DNA from: Bifidobacteriaceae bacterium
Lineage (GTDB): Bacteria > Actinomycetota > Actinomycetes > Actinomycetales > WQXJ01
DNA: 64,000 nt
Direction: 5' to 3'
Assembly (NCBI GenBank): GCA_031267825.1
Contig: JAIRYJ010000017.1
Coordinates: forward strand, 1 to 64,000
Part shown: positions 17,448-27,235 of the stretch, in pieces
Layout of the letters: the number at the start of each line of letters is the position of its first letter
How positions within the stretch are numbered: position 1 is the stretch's first letter
Made by a program: the position numbers and the translations under genes
The notes under the pieces: generated by a model
Databases searched by the model: none
What the model saw: only the letters and a program-made list of their open reading frames with translations
Told to the model about the DNA's origin: nothing

Positions 17448-19493
17448 ATGCCGATGGGCGGCCCAATGTTCCGCTCTTTCCGCGAAGATCCGTCAGTTGC
17501 TCGGGCCAAGATTTCACCTGGCACAATGCGCCGGATCGCCCGTTTTGCCCGGCCTTACCGGGCCGCCATCGCTGTCTTTCTGACACTGATCGCGGTTGAT
17601 GCGGCCCTGGGCGCCATCACGCCTCTGATCTATCAAGCGATCATTGACCGGGGTATTACTCCTGGCCGCATGAAGCTGGTCATCGCTTTGGCTGGTGTGC
17701 TGGCGGGTTTGGCGTTGGCTTCAGCCGCCCTGGGATTAGCTGAACGCTACCTCAGTGCCCGGATTGGTGAGGGGCTGATCTTTGATCTGCGGACCAAGGT
17801 TTTCAGTCACGTCCAGGAACTCAGTTTGGCGTTCTTCTCCAGGACTCACACCGGAGCTTTGACTCAACGCCTCAACGGCGACGTCCTGGGCGCCCAGCGG
17901 GCGTTCACTTCGACTTTGTCGTCACTTGTTTCCAACACGCTGACAGTGGTTTTTGTGATCGCGGCGATGGTTTCACTGTCCTGGAAGATCACCTTGGTTT
18001 CACTGGTGTTGTTACCAGTGTTCATCGCGCCGGTGCGCTGGGTTGGGCGGAAACTGGCCGCCATCGCCCGACGGGCGATGGAGTTGAACGCGACCATTTC
18101 GCAGACCATGACCGAACGTTTCAGTGTGGCTGGAGCCACCCTGGTCAAGAACTACGGCGATCCGGACCGGGAGTCAGCCGTTTACGCCGATGAGGCGGCC
18201 GCTGTGCGAGGCATCGGCATCAAGTCGGCGCTCTATTCCAGTGCTTTCCGTATCGCCATGACCTTGGTCGCCTCGATCGCGGTGGCATTGGTTTACGGCC
18301 TGGGCGGGTCGCTGGCGGTCCGCGGCGAGCTGACTGTTGGTGTGGTTGTCGCCCTGGTCACGTTGCTGAACCGGCTTTACGGGCCGATCACCGCCCTGAG
18401 CAACGTCCAAGTCGATGTTATGACCACATTGGTTTCGTTTGAACGGGTCCTTGAAGTGCTTGATCTCGAGCCTCTAGTTCAGGACATGCCCGATGCCGCC
18501 GACTTGGTTTGGGATTGCCCGCCCGTACCAGCCCCCACGGCCAAAGGTCAGTCGGGTGGCGGCCGTCCAGCTTCAGGTAGCGACCAAGGTGCCGATCAAA
18601 GCGGTGACTTGAGTGATGACCCGGCGGTGGGCGTCAGATCATCCGCCAGCCAGGGCCGGAGCGCGAATGGCGGCGCGGCCCATCGGTTTGTTCCGGCGAT
18701 CCGTTTTGACTCGGTCTGGTTCGCTTACCCGTCTGGTGATCAGGTTTCGCTGGCTTCTTTGGAAGGTGGTGGCGCGATCGAGGCGGAACAACCCGGCTGG
18801 ACCCTTCAGGATGTGTCTTTTGAGGTGCCGCGCGGCTCAATGGTCGCGCTGGTTGGCCCTTCCGGGGCCGGTAAATCGACCGCGTCATTACTGGTGTCAC
18901 GGCTTTATGAGGCTAACCGTGGGGTGGTTGAACTGTGTGGCCATGACGTCCGGCGCTTGACCAGCCGGTCAATCCACCGAACCATCGGTGTTGTCAGCCA
19001 GGATGCTCACCTTTTCCACACCACTCTGCGGGACAACCTGGTTTACGCTCGGCCGGATGTCAGCCAGGGCGAGATTTGGCAGGCGTTGGAACGGGCTCAG
19101 GCTGGTTTTGTGGCTGGACTGCCACAAGGCTTGGACACGGTGGTCGGTGACCGTGGCTACCGTTTGTCCGGTGGCGAACGTCAACGGATCGCTATCGCCC
19201 GGCTGCTGATCAAAGCACCAGATGTTGTGGTCTTGGATGAGGCGACCGCTCATCTTGACTCTGAGTCGGAACTGGCGGTCCAGCATGCCTTAGCTGAGGC
19301 CTTACGGGGACGCACCTCGCTGGTGATCGCTCACCGCCTTTCGACTATCCGCCAAGCCAGCCAGATTGTGGTCCTTGATCAGGGCCGAGTAGTTGAGCGT
19401 GGCACCCACCTAGAGTTACTGGCGGCCGATGGCCTCTACGCCGATCTGTACCGGGTCCAGTTCGCTGAAGCGGCCGCCAGCCAGCCACAGTAG
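17448..19493 (+). CDS. ABC exporter, fused membrane and ATPase domains (multidrug/lipid type)
   Basis: Half-transporter of about 681 aa that would act as a dimer. Six membrane segments occupy ~40-320. The nucleotide-binding domain has Walker A GPSGAGKST at ~470, signature LSGGERQRIAIARLL at ~573, Walker B VVVLDEATAHLD with Asp597/Glu598, and the H-loop IAHRLSTI. Start ATG 17448 has GGAGGG 7 bases upstream; ATGs at 17430 and 17442 fit worse. Odd: about 75 extra Gly/Ser/Asp-rich residues separate membrane and ATPase domains (~355-430), and the insert begins at a copy of the recurring decamer. Substrate unknown. Confidence 0.93.
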   Translation: MPMGGPMFRSFREDPSVARAKISPGTMRRIARFARPYRAAIAVFLTLIAVDAALGAITPLIYQAIIDRGITPGRMKLVIALAGVLAGLALASAALGLAERYLSARIGEGLIFDLRTKVFSHVQELSLAFFSRTHTGALTQRLNGDVLGAQRAFTSTLSSLVSNTLTVVFVIAAMVSLSWKITLVSLVLLPVFIAPVRWVGRKLAAIARRAMELNATISQTMTERFSVAGATLVKNYGDPDRESAVYADEAAAVRGIGIKSALYSSAFRIAMTLVASIAVALVYGLGGSLAVRGELTVGVVVALVTLLNRLYGPITALSNVQVDVMTTLVSFERVLEVLDLEPLVQDMPDAADLVWDCPPVPAPTAKGQSGGGRPASGSDQGADQSGDLSDDPAVGVRSSASQGRSANGGAAHRFVPAIRFDSVWFAYPSGDQVSLASLEGGGAIEAEQPGWTLQDVSFEVPRGSMVALVGPSGAGKSTASLLVSRLYEANRGVVELCGHDVRRLTSRSIHRTIGVVSQDAHLFHTTLRDNLVYARPDVSQGEIWQALERAQAGFVAGLPQGLDTVVGDRGYRLSGGERQRIAIARLLIKAPDVVVLDEATAHLDSESELAVQHALAEALRGRTSLVIAHRLSTIRQASQIVVLDQGRVVERGTHLELLAADGLYADLYRVQFAEAAASQPQ

Positions 19494-19527
19494 GCCACCC
19501 TGGGCTGATCTGAGGGACAATTGCCCG

Positions 19528-22500
19528 GTGCCTTTGACGATCTCTTACCCGCCGGAGCTGCCTGTCAGCGCCCGGCGGCTGGAGATCGCTCAGGCGATTG
19601 AACAAAACCAGGTTGTGATCGTTTCGGGTGAAACTGGTTCCGGCAAGACCACCCAAATTCCCAAGATCCTGCTTGAACTGGGTTATGGCGCTGGCCGCGA
19701 CGGTCAGGCCCGGCCTGGCCAGCGGGCCAGAGCGGCCGGACAGACCAGCCAAACTAACCGGACCGGTCAGGACCCCCCGGACGGTGGGACTAGCCGGGAC
19801 GGTCTGTCCGGTCGGCGGCGGATGATCGCCCACACCCAACCCCGGCGGATCGCCGCCCGGGCGGTAGCCGAACGGATCGCCCAGGAAACGGGCACAACCC
19901 TGGGACAAGACATCGGCTACCAGGTCCGGTTCAAAGACCACACAACACCGGCCACCCGGTTGAAAGTCATGACCGATGGCGTCCTGTTAGCTCAAATCCA
20001 GTCCGATCCACTACTCAACGCTTATGACGCGATCATCATCGATGAAGCCCATGAACGTTCCCTCAACATTGATTTCCTGTTGGGCTATATCTCCAACCTG
20101 CTGCCCCGGCGCCCGGACCTGAAGATCATCATCACCTCAGCGACGATCGATTCTGACTTGTTCGCCACCCATTTTGGACCGTCACCTGACCAGCCCGCAC
20201 CTGTCATCCACGTCACCGGCCGGACCTATCCAGTTGAAATCCGCTACCGGCCTTTAGGCCAAGACGGCATCCCAGAAGATCAACCAGCCGCGATTGTGGC
20301 GGCCGTCCACGAATTGATGCGCACCGGCGATGGCGACATTTTGGTGTTCTGCTCCGGTGAACGTGAAATCCGTGACGCGGCCGACGCCCTGGCGGCTGAG
20401 TTCATCCAAGCTGGCCCGGCCAATCCAGGCGGCCAGGTTAGTTCCGGACCGGGCAGGCAAGCGGTCCTAGAACTGTTACCGCTTTATTCGCGGCTGTCAG
20501 CCGCTGAACAACACCGTGTCTTTGAACGCCACCCACGGCGGCGTGTTGTACTGGCCACCAATGTGGCTGAAACTTCACTCACCGTACCGGGCATCCACTA
20601 TGTGATTGACACTGGCACAGCCCGCGTTTCGCGTTACTCCAAGGCCACCAAAGTTCAACGCCTACCAATTGAGCCAGTCTCGCAAGCCAGCGCCAACCAA
20701 CGGGCCGGACGGTGCGGGCGGATCGCTCGTGGCGTCTGCGTTCGGCTTTACTCTGAAGAGGATTTCGCTAGCCGTCCTGAATACACCGAACCAGAGATCC
20801 TGCGCACCTCGTTAGCTTCAGTCATTTTGCAAATGATCGCGGTCGGGGTGGCCAAATCACCGTCAGATGTGGTCCGCTTCCCGTTTGTGCAGCGGCCCGA
20901 TTCACGTGGAGTGTCCGATGGCGTCAAACTACTTGAGGAGCTCGGCGCGATTCGCCTTGAAGCGGGCCGGGCAGTGTTGAGTGATGTTGGCTGGCAGTTG
21001 TCACGGATTCCGTTAGATCCTCGGCTGGCCCGGATGATTGTTGAAGCCGGACGTTTAGGTGTGACCCGTGAAGTAACAATCATCGCGGCCGCCTTATCGA
21101 TCCAAGACCCGCGTGAACGCCCGGCCGACTTCAGGGCCCAAGCTGACCAGGCTCACGCCCGTTTCAATGACCGGTCAAGTGACTTCCTCAGCTTCCTGAA
21201 CCTCTGGCAGTACCTGGCTGAACAACGCCGGGCCGGGTCCGCCTCAGCTTTCCGGCGTCTGATGCGCGCCGAATATCTCAACTATTTGCGGCTCCGCGAA
21301 TGGCAGGACCTAGTCAATGAACTGCGCCGAGCTGTCCGGCAAGCCTCCCGCCACGGACCCAGAAGCGACGATGCACCGGACTTGAGGGACGGCATCGGGC
21401 AACAACTAGTAACCACGGCGGCGGACCCAACTGACCCGCCCAACTGGCGGCGGACTTGGCCGGGCGATCTGATCCACCGCGCTTTGGTGACGGGTTTGTT
21501 GTCGCAGATCGGTCAGCATCAGGTGACCGAAGTGGCGGCCCGGCCTGGTGGGCGGCGCCGGACAGGACACGATCCCAAGCCGCGTAACGAATATCTTGGG
21601 GCTCGCGGCATCAGATTCCTGATCCACCCTTCATCTGGTTTGAGGCAACACCCTCCCCCTTGGGTGATGGCTGGCGAACTGGTGGAAACCTCCCGCCTTT
21701 GGGCGCATCTTTGTGCGGCGATCAATCCGGAATGGGTTGAGGCTGCCGCCCCTCATTTGGCCCGGTCAAACTATGCCGAGCCACGCTGGTCAGCTAAACG
21801 CGGCGCGGCGGTGATAACTGAACGGGTAACGGTTTACGGTTTACCTGTCGTGACCGGCCGGGTTGTCCCGCTTTCCCGGATTGACCGTGGTTTAGCCCGT
21901 GAGTTGTTTATCCGCTGCGCCTTAGTTGAAGGCGACTGGCACACCAATCATGCCTTTTATCAGGCGAATCGTGACGTCTTGGAGCGGGCGGAAGAACTCG
22001 CCAGCCGTAGCCGTTCAGGCCTCAGACCGATCAGCGATGACGATCTGTTTAGTTTTTATGACCGGCGCCTGCCAGATTCAGTTGTTTCAGTGCGTCATTT
22101 TGATGCCTGGTGGAACAAAACCCGGCAGACCAAGCCAGATCTGCTGACCTTGACCGATGACTCGCTCGCCGTTGAGATCGTCTCGGCTGGCCAGGGTTTT
22201 CCTGATCAATGGATTCAGGGTGATCTTGAACTCGCCTTAACCTACGAGTACTGGTCCGAACCGGCTGATACCGCACCAGCCCGCCTAGCTGACGGGGTCA
22301 GTCTTCATATCCCGATCAAATCGGCTAGTCAGGTCCGGCCGGATGGTTTCGACTGGCAAGTGCCGGGCCTGCGCCAGGATCTAATCGAAGGGCTCATCCG
22401 CAGCTTGCCGAAGCGTTACCGGGCTGAGTTGATGCCCGCTAAGCAGACCGCCCGCCTGGCTGTTGATCTGCTCGGTGACCCGGCCGGCCACCGCCGGTCA

Positions 22501-23595
22501 GATGGTTCGATCAAGCTTTTGACCAGCGCGTTAGCTGACGTGTTGGCTGAGGCGAGAGGCGTCTTGATACCTGACGAAGCCTGGGACTGGGATGGCTTGA
22601 CAGATTACTTGCGCATCACATTCGCGGTTGAGGATTCGAAAGGCCGGGTCATGGCGTCGGGTAAAGACTTGCGTCTGGTGGTGGCTCAGGCGACCGCCGC
22701 GGCCAGTGCGGCGATCAGCCGGGTGGCCGCCGCCAGCGCCCGGCCGCGCACCGGGCTTGACGGACCCGCTGGGCCGGGCATGCCGACTGGACCTGGTGGG
22801 CTGGCTGGACCTGGTGCGCTGGCTGGGCCCGGTGCGCTGGCTGGACTCGCGGTGCCATCTGGGACAGCAGCGCCACCTGGGCCCCCGGCTAAAGGCGACT
22901 GGTTCTACCCAGCACCAGTCCTTGGAGCGTTGAACCAGTTGGCTCTGTCGGCTAAGCGTCTGACAACGCGGCTTACCCCGCGGACGGCGCTTGGGTTGGC
23001 GGCATCGTCCTATCCGTCGGTTGAAGCGCTAACCCGTGACGCCCAAGCCGCCGTAATTGAGGCTGCCCTAGCCCAAACCGGGTCCGATCCGTCCGGCCAA
23101 GGCGCCACCGCTTGGCCTGCCCGCCTGCGTGACACCTTGGAGGACGCCGTCCACCCTGTGCTGATCGCGGCCAGCGGCTTGATCCTGGAGGGCCGCCGCC
23201 TGGAACGTCAGGCCGGCGCCCTGAGCGGTCCAGCGGAATCGTTAGCTGACATTCGGGAGCATCTGGCCAGACTGCTTGGACCGGGTTTCATCAGCCAGGC
23301 CGGCCTGGCACGGTTAGCCGACTTGAAACGTTACCTGGCGGTTGACGCTTACCGGCTCGATCGGCTTGGTTCAAGCCAGCAGCGGGAGCAACGCGCCTTG
23401 GCCGAACTGTCCGCTCTGCGTTCCGAATACGCTGCCGCCCTGGCCGCGGCGGGCGCCAATCTGCCAACCGAATTGGCTGGAGTCCGCTGGATGCTGGAAG
23501 AACTTCGTGTCTCGTTGTTCGCCCAAACCTTAGGCACCGCCTATCCGGTCAGCGCCAAACGCATCCGTCGCCTGCTGGCCAACTGGACCGCATGA
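19528..23595 (+). CDS. hrpA: ATP-dependent RNA helicase HrpA (DEAH box)
   Basis: Cytoplasmic DEAH-box helicase, about 1355 aa from GTG 19528, within the long-HrpA range. Walker A is GETGSGKTT at ~34, DEAH at 172-175 (DEAHERSLNIDFLLG), SATID follows, and motif V is TNVAETSLTVPGI; helicase-associated, OB-fold and DUF3418 regions follow. Two inserts are unusual: about 38 Gly/Arg/Gln-rich residues directly after the first helix of the P-loop domain (~55-92), and a Gly-Pro-Ala repeat at ~1085-1120 encoded by an 18-bp tandem repeat. It starts 34 bases after the exporter stop and may be cotranscribed with it. Confidence 0.94.
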   Translation: MPLTISYPPELPVSARRLEIAQAIEQNQVVIVSGETGSGKTTQIPKILLELGYGAGRDGQARPGQRARAAGQTSQTNRTGQDPPDGGTSRDGLSGRRRMIAHTQPRRIAARAVAERIAQETGTTLGQDIGYQVRFKDHTTPATRLKVMTDGVLLAQIQSDPLLNAYDAIIIDEAHERSLNIDFLLGYISNLLPRRPDLKIIITSATIDSDLFATHFGPSPDQPAPVIHVTGRTYPVEIRYRPLGQDGIPEDQPAAIVAAVHELMRTGDGDILVFCSGEREIRDAADALAAEFIQAGPANPGGQVSSGPGRQAVLELLPLYSRLSAAEQHRVFERHPRRRVVLATNVAETSLTVPGIHYVIDTGTARVSRYSKATKVQRLPIEPVSQASANQRAGRCGRIARGVCVRLYSEEDFASRPEYTEPEILRTSLASVILQMIAVGVAKSPSDVVRFPFVQRPDSRGVSDGVKLLEELGAIRLEAGRAVLSDVGWQLSRIPLDPRLARMIVEAGRLGVTREVTIIAAALSIQDPRERPADFRAQADQAHARFNDRSSDFLSFLNLWQYLAEQRRAGSASAFRRLMRAEYLNYLRLREWQDLVNELRRAVRQASRHGPRSDDAPDLRDGIGQQLVTTAADPTDPPNWRRTWPGDLIHRALVTGLLSQIGQHQVTEVAARPGGRRRTGHDPKPRNEYLGARGIRFLIHPSSGLRQHPPPWVMAGELVETSRLWAHLCAAINPEWVEAAAPHLARSNYAEPRWSAKRGAAVITERVTVYGLPVVTGRVVPLSRIDRGLARELFIRCALVEGDWHTNHAFYQANRDVLERAEELASRSRSGLRPISDDDLFSFYDRRLPDSVVSVRHFDAWWNKTRQTKPDLLTLTDDSLAVEIVSAGQGFPDQWIQGDLELALTYEYWSEPADTAPARLADGVSLHIPIKSASQVRPDGFDWQVPGLRQDLIEGLIRSLPKRYRAELMPAKQTARLAVDLLGDPAGHRRSDGSIKLLTSALADVLAEARGVLIPDEAWDWDGLTDYLRITFAVEDSKGRVMASGKDLRLVVAQATAAASAAISRVAAASARPRTGLDGPAGPGMPTGPGGLAGPGALAGPGALAGLAVPSGTAAPPGPPAKGDWFYPAPVLGALNQLALSAKRLTTRLTPRTALGLAASSYPSVEALTRDAQAAVIEAALAQTGSDPSGQGATAWPARLRDTLEDAVHPVLIAASGLILEGRRLERQAGALSGPAESLADIREHLARLLGPGFISQAGLARLADLKRYLAVDAYRLDRLGSSQQREQRALAELSALRSEYAAALAAAGANLPTELAGVRWMLEELRVSLFAQTLGTAYPVSAKRIRRLLANWTA
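22787..22856 (+). repeat. 18-bp tandem repeat inside hrpA
   Basis: Three full units (22787-22804, 22805-22822, 22823-22840) plus a partial fourth, differing by a few bases. They encode a Leu-Ala-Gly-Pro-Gly-Ala collagen-like stretch. The unit is a multiple of 3, so slippage would change length without a frameshift. Confidence 0.8.
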
Positions 23596-23652
23596 CGTGA
23601 TTCCCCCAGCATCAAACCGGAAACCAGACCCAGCACCAATCCCGGTCTGAGA

Positions 23653-24309
23653 CTAAGCCCGGTCGGGGCCCAAACCGGGAACGGCTGGGGCGGTCGGTAA
23701 CAGGGCGGCGATGATCAGTCCGTCTGGTGGTAGCTCGGTTTGGCCGCGACGCACCAGCCGACCGGACCGGACCAGCAGATCAACCCAGACGGCCGTCACT
23801 GTCCCAGCTATGACACCGGCTCCAACTGTGACTGGTTTTGCCCGGCCGGTCCGGGCTGGTGGCGGGACCGGCGGTGTTCGGCCGGACGGTATGGTCTGTG
23901 CTGTTTGTGACGTCGGCGAAGCACCACCAGACCGACCGGTCCCGGATTCCGGCAGGGGCCCCGGGGTTTGCGGCACTGGCTGGCCCACGGCCAAGCGGTC
24001 CGCCAAGACCAGGTTCTGGCCAGCCAAGAACAGGTTCAACCGGTCTAGACGGCACCGTCCCTGGACCACCACCCAGTGGTTGTCCTCGTCAAGTTCAACC
24101 ACCTGGTCCAAGGACCTGAGGTCAAGCTGCGGTATGACGGCTGTGATCGAAGGCACGCCAGGGGCTGGGTCATCCGGCCCGTCACGGTATTCGGCCCGGC
24201 CAGCGGCGTACAACGAGTCGACTAGCCGTCCGATTCCGTCCGTGTGGTGAAAACGCCCAATCCATTCAGCGGCTTGCGGCGGGCCGGGTTGGCGGGCGAA
24301 CAGACGCAT
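23653..24309 (-). CDS. Hypothetical protein
   Basis: 218-aa open frame, not recognised. The N-terminal ~100 residues look like a folded domain (RLVDSLYAAGRAEYRD, ITAVIPQLDLRSLDQVVEL), the middle is Pro/Gly/Ser-rich, and a hydrophobic stretch (VGAGVIAGTVTAVWVDLLV) follows. It is convergent with hrpA and divergent from the deacetylase gene. No ribosome binding site is obvious. It could be a genuine lineage-specific gene or a chance frame in GC-rich DNA; the ordered N terminus favours a gene. Confidence 0.5.
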   Translation of the reverse strand: MRLFARQPGPPQAAEWIGRFHHTDGIGRLVDSLYAAGRAEYRDGPDDPAPGVPSITAVIPQLDLRSLDQVVELDEDNHWVVVQGRCRLDRLNLFLAGQNLVLADRLAVGQPVPQTPGPLPESGTGRSGGASPTSQTAQTIPSGRTPPVPPPARTGRAKPVTVGAGVIAGTVTAVWVDLLVRSGRLVRRGQTELPPDGLIIAALLPTAPAVPGLGPDRA

Positions 24310-24392
24310 CAGCCCAGCTTATGACACGGCGGCGGAGCTTGAGGCCGGCCATCTAGCGGGCGGGTGTAACCATCAAGCGGCACAATGGAGCG

Positions 24393-25097
24393 GTGCGCAA
24401 GATTCTGGCTGTCATGGCCCACCCTGATGACATTGATTTTTGGGCGTCTGGGGCGGTGGCGCTTTGGACCGATTCCGGTGCGGCCGTAACTTATTTGATT
24501 GTCACAGCGGGCGGGGCCGGCGGGTTCGAGGATGGGTCGCGGCGTGGCGACATGGCCCAGCGTCGCCAAACTGAACAGGCTGAAGCGGCCGCCTGCCTTG
24601 GTGTTCAAGATGTCCGATTCTTGGATGGTTACGCCGATGGTTCAGTTGTTGTCAGCCCGGAACTGGTTGGTGCCATTGTGCGCGTCATCCGCCAGGTCCG
24701 GCCGGACTTGGTGCTAACCCAAAGCCCAAGCCGGGTTTGGCATGACATTCGCCTGTCGCATCCGGATCACCTAGCTACCGGTGAGGCCACCGCCCAGGCG
24801 GTTTATCCGTTCGCCCGTAACCCTTTCGCGTTCCCCAGTTTGGCTAGTCAAGGGTTAGACGCTTTCGAGGTCCGCGAACTTTGGTTACAGGGTGATCCGG
24901 CGCCAGACCACGCCGTTGACGTGTCGGAGGTCTGGCCGCGATGCCAGGCAGCACTGGCGGCTCATCGCAGCCAACATCCTGACCTGCCTGCTGCTCTGGC
25001 CCGCGCCGCGGCGCAGGCCAGCGCCACCGCTGAACGCTGGGGTTTGCCGACTGGTCATTTGGCTGAAGAGTTCAAACGTGTTCTGATACCCAATTGA
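24393..25097 (+). CDS. PIG-L family deacetylase
   Basis: LmbE-like zinc-dependent N-deacetylase, 234 aa, GTG start. The metal motif AHPDD lies at residues 9-13 and the second motif is SHPDH near 131. Family members remove acetyl from N-acetylglucosaminyl compounds such as mycothiol or bacillithiol precursors, or GlcNAc derivatives. No other mycothiol gene is near, so the substrate stays open. Confidence 0.9.
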   Translation: MRKILAVMAHPDDIDFWASGAVALWTDSGAAVTYLIVTAGGAGGFEDGSRRGDMAQRRQTEQAEAAACLGVQDVRFLDGYADGSVVVSPELVGAIVRVIRQVRPDLVLTQSPSRVWHDIRLSHPDHLATGEATAQAVYPFARNPFAFPSLASQGLDAFEVRELWLQGDPAPDHAVDVSEVWPRCQAALAAHRSQHPDLPAALARAAAQASATAERWGLPTGHLAEEFKRVLIPN

Positions 25098-25215
25098 GGG
25101 CCACTCGAATTGAATGCCCGTCACCAGGCGTCCACTTTCCTGTCAACCGCCAACCCGGTCAGTCGGTCCTAAAGACAAACCAAGCCTGTTCGGCGGGTTA
25201 GCCGGGTTCGCCAGC

Positions 25216-25776
25216 CTATTCAAGGTTGGCGTGATGCTGCCACAAGTCGGCCAGGTCAAGACCGTGAGAGTCAATCAACATGAGTGCGATGGCGTCACCT
25301 AGAAACCACAGGCATTGCTCAAACAGGCTGGTCATCGGCTGGCTTGAACTCACCTGACGTGGCGCTGCCAGCTTCGAGGGAACTGGCAGGCGGACAAATA
25401 TGTCCGCCAACAGCCCGATGCTGCTGTCAGATCGTGTGCCAATGTGAGCCAGGCGCGCCCCGGCCGTCTTGGCTTTACGGGCTATGACCACCGGTACCAG
25501 ACTCTCTCCGCTACCTGATCCGGCTATCAGCAAGTCACCCGGCCTGATGGCTGGTTCGGTGATCTGCCCCACCACCACCGTGGCTACCCCAAGGTGAGCT
25601 AGCCGTTTGGCCATCGCCTGCAAAGCCAAGAAAACCCGACCAGTGCCGATGAAGAAAACCCTGTCGGCGGCATCGATCTCCCCGGCCAGAGCCCTAACTG
25701 AGACTTCATCAACGGCGGCCATGGCTTCTGCCAGTTCGGTCATAATCATGGCCTGAGCCTGATGGTAACTTGTCAT
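25216..25776 (-). CDS. SIS-domain protein, 6-phospho-3-hexuloisomerase-like (first paralog)
   Basis: 186 aa. HxlB/PHI-type SIS fold: FFIGTGRVFLALQ, RPGDLLIAGSGSGES and the C-terminal HHANLE are family landmarks. The loop that normally reads GRSGLVAK is here GRVFLALQ, so sugar-phosphate specificity may differ from true PHI. It is the last gene of a seven-enzyme/transport operon and overlaps the epimerase by 4 bases. In the pathway it would interconvert a 3-hexulose-6-phosphate and fructose-6-phosphate, or do the equivalent on another sugar. Confidence 0.85.
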   Translation of the reverse strand: MTSYHQAQAMIMTELAEAMAAVDEVSVRALAGEIDAADRVFFIGTGRVFLALQAMAKRLAHLGVATVVVGQITEPAIRPGDLLIAGSGSGESLVPVVIARKAKTAGARLAHIGTRSDSSIGLLADIFVRLPVPSKLAAPRQVSSSQPMTSLFEQCLWFLGDAIALMLIDSHGLDLADLWQHHANLE

Positions 25777-26486
25777 TGGCCTGGCCCGCCGGTTGACGCC
25801 CAGGCGGATCCTAGATTGGCGGCACGCCGCACTTCGGCGGCGTTTTCGGTCAAGCCGCGGCCAGGCAGAAACAGGCTGGTACTGCCCAGAACTAGGTTGC
25901 TGGCACCAGCCTCAACCAAGGCGGTAATGGCGTCAAGTGAAACCCGGCCGTCAACTTGGATGGCGGTGTGGAGTCCGTTAGATCTGATTAGCTGGCGCAG
26001 CCGGGCGATTTTCGCTAAAGCGTATGGCACACGCTTCTCACCAGGTAGGGTGGCATATCCCGGATTAATCAGCATCAAGCAGATCATGTCGGCTTGATCA
26101 AGGATGAACTCAAGAACTGACAGTGATGTGGCTGGGTTGAGAGCCACCGCCGCAGCCGCACCGGCCTGCCGGATCAGGTTGATCTGCCTGTCAACGTGGA
26201 GGCTGGTCTCATAGTGGAAGGTCACACTGTCAACACCAACATCAAGCATCTGACTGATGAAGTATTCGTTGTTGACGGACATGACATGAGCGTCAAGTGG
26301 CAGTTTGGTGAGTTGTCTGACGCGTCTGACGGTTTCAAGTCCAAGCGGCAGACTGGGGCTGAAAGCGCCGTCAAGCACATCCAGGTGGATCGCATCAATA
26401 TCCGCTTCAGCTAGATCAGCTAGTGTCCGCTCCAAGTTGGCTAAATCACCGCACATCAAGGAAGCCGACAAGGTCACTCTGGTCAT
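25773..26486 (-). CDS. Ribulose-phosphate 3-epimerase family (Rpe/AlsE type)
   Basis: 237-aa TIM-barrel metalloenzyme. Metal and catalytic positions are visible in IHLDVLDGAF, LDAHVM and IQVDGRVS, followed by LVLGSTSLF. LSASLMCGDL resembles the opening of AlsE (allulose-6-phosphate 3-epimerase) at least as much as that of Rpe. It overlaps both neighbours by 4 bases. Candidate reactions are ribulose-5-P/xylulose-5-P or a hexulose-6-P epimerisation. Confidence 0.88.
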   Translation of the reverse strand: MTRVTLSASLMCGDLANLERTLADLAEADIDAIHLDVLDGAFSPSLPLGLETVRRVRQLTKLPLDAHVMSVNNEYFISQMLDVGVDSVTFHYETSLHVDRQINLIRQAGAAAAVALNPATSLSVLEFILDQADMICLMLINPGYATLPGEKRVPYALAKIARLRQLIRSNGLHTAIQVDGRVSLDAITALVEAGASNLVLGSTSLFLPGRGLTENAAEVRRAANLGSAWASTGGPGQ

Positions 26487-27235
26487 TGGCTCGTTCCTGG
26501 TCTTAGTCGCACGTTAGGTTGTCCGGCCGCGGGACTTGTTCGCTGTGTCGAGTGATCGGCCTGACCGTTGGCGGTGCCACCGGCCGAACCGGCGGCGAAC
26601 GCCGCGACCGCGTCGAGGGCGGCCCTGATCGCTTTGGCTTCTGTCGCTGGATCGGCTGACCGTGTGATCGCCGCTCCCACAATGACAACATCCGGGTCAG
26701 CTTCCAGGTATGGTCCAATGCTGGCCGCACTAATCCCACCGGCCACCGCCACACTGGCTGAACGGACGCCCGCCTTGACCAGGTGAAGGTCCTCTAGCGG
26801 ACCGTGGCCACTGGCTTGCTGGTCTACGCCGGTGTGGACCGCCAAGGCGGTTAGACCAAGGCTTTCAAGGCTGGCCACCGCTCGGGGTAAATCAGGCACG
26901 CTGAGCAGATCAGCCACCACCACGCCAGAATGATCCTGGGCGGCCCGCAAGCTTTGACGCAGTGTTGTTTGATCAGCTAGGGCACAGGCGGTGACATAAC
27001 GCGCCCCAGCCTCGAAAGCTAAGGCGGCTTCATCGTAGCCGCCGTCAATGATTTTCAGATCAGCTAGGACCGGCTTAGCCGGAAAGCGTTGTCTCATCGC
27101 TCTGACCGCCGCCATGCCCTGAGCCATGATCAGTGGTGTGCCGATCTCAATCAGGTCAACGTAGTCCGCGACCTCTCCTGCCAGCTCTAATGCCCTGGTC
27201 AGTGAGGTTTCATCGAGTGCTAGTTGAAGTTTCAT
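26483..27235 (-). CDS. hxlA: 3-hexulose-6-phosphate synthase
   Basis: 250-aa OMP-decarboxylase-superfamily barrel from ATG 27235, which has GGAGG 6 bases upstream. Asp8, Glu30 (LIEIGTP), the DxKxxD motif (Asp59, Lys61, Asp64) and His134 in AVHTGVDQQASG are present. HTG-D-QA-G is the synthase signature, whereas 3-keto-gulonate-6-P decarboxylases have HRSRDAQ. The enzyme joins formaldehyde with ribulose-5-P or runs in reverse to release them. The tail after ~230 is low complexity. It is coupled (ATGA) to the kinase upstream. Confidence 0.88.
   Translation of the reverse strand: MKLQLALDETSLTRALELAGEVADYVDLIEIGTPLIMAQGMAAVRAMRQRFPAKPVLADLKIIDGGYDEAALAFEAGARYVTACALADQTTLRQSLRAAQDHSGVVVADLLSVPDLPRAVASLESLGLTALAVHTGVDQQASGHGPLEDLHLVKAGVRSASVAVAGGISAASIGPYLEADPDVVIVGAAITRSADPATEAKAIRAALDAVAAFAAGSAGGTANGQADHSTQRTSPAAGQPNVRLRPGTSQ

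Noticed and set aside
26483-27235. 3-keto-L-gulonate-6-phosphate decarboxylase (ascorbate pathway) instead of hexulose-phosphate synthase
   Set aside because: The active-site segment reads HTGVDQQASG rather than HRSRDAQ, and no UlaE/UlaF-like partners are present.
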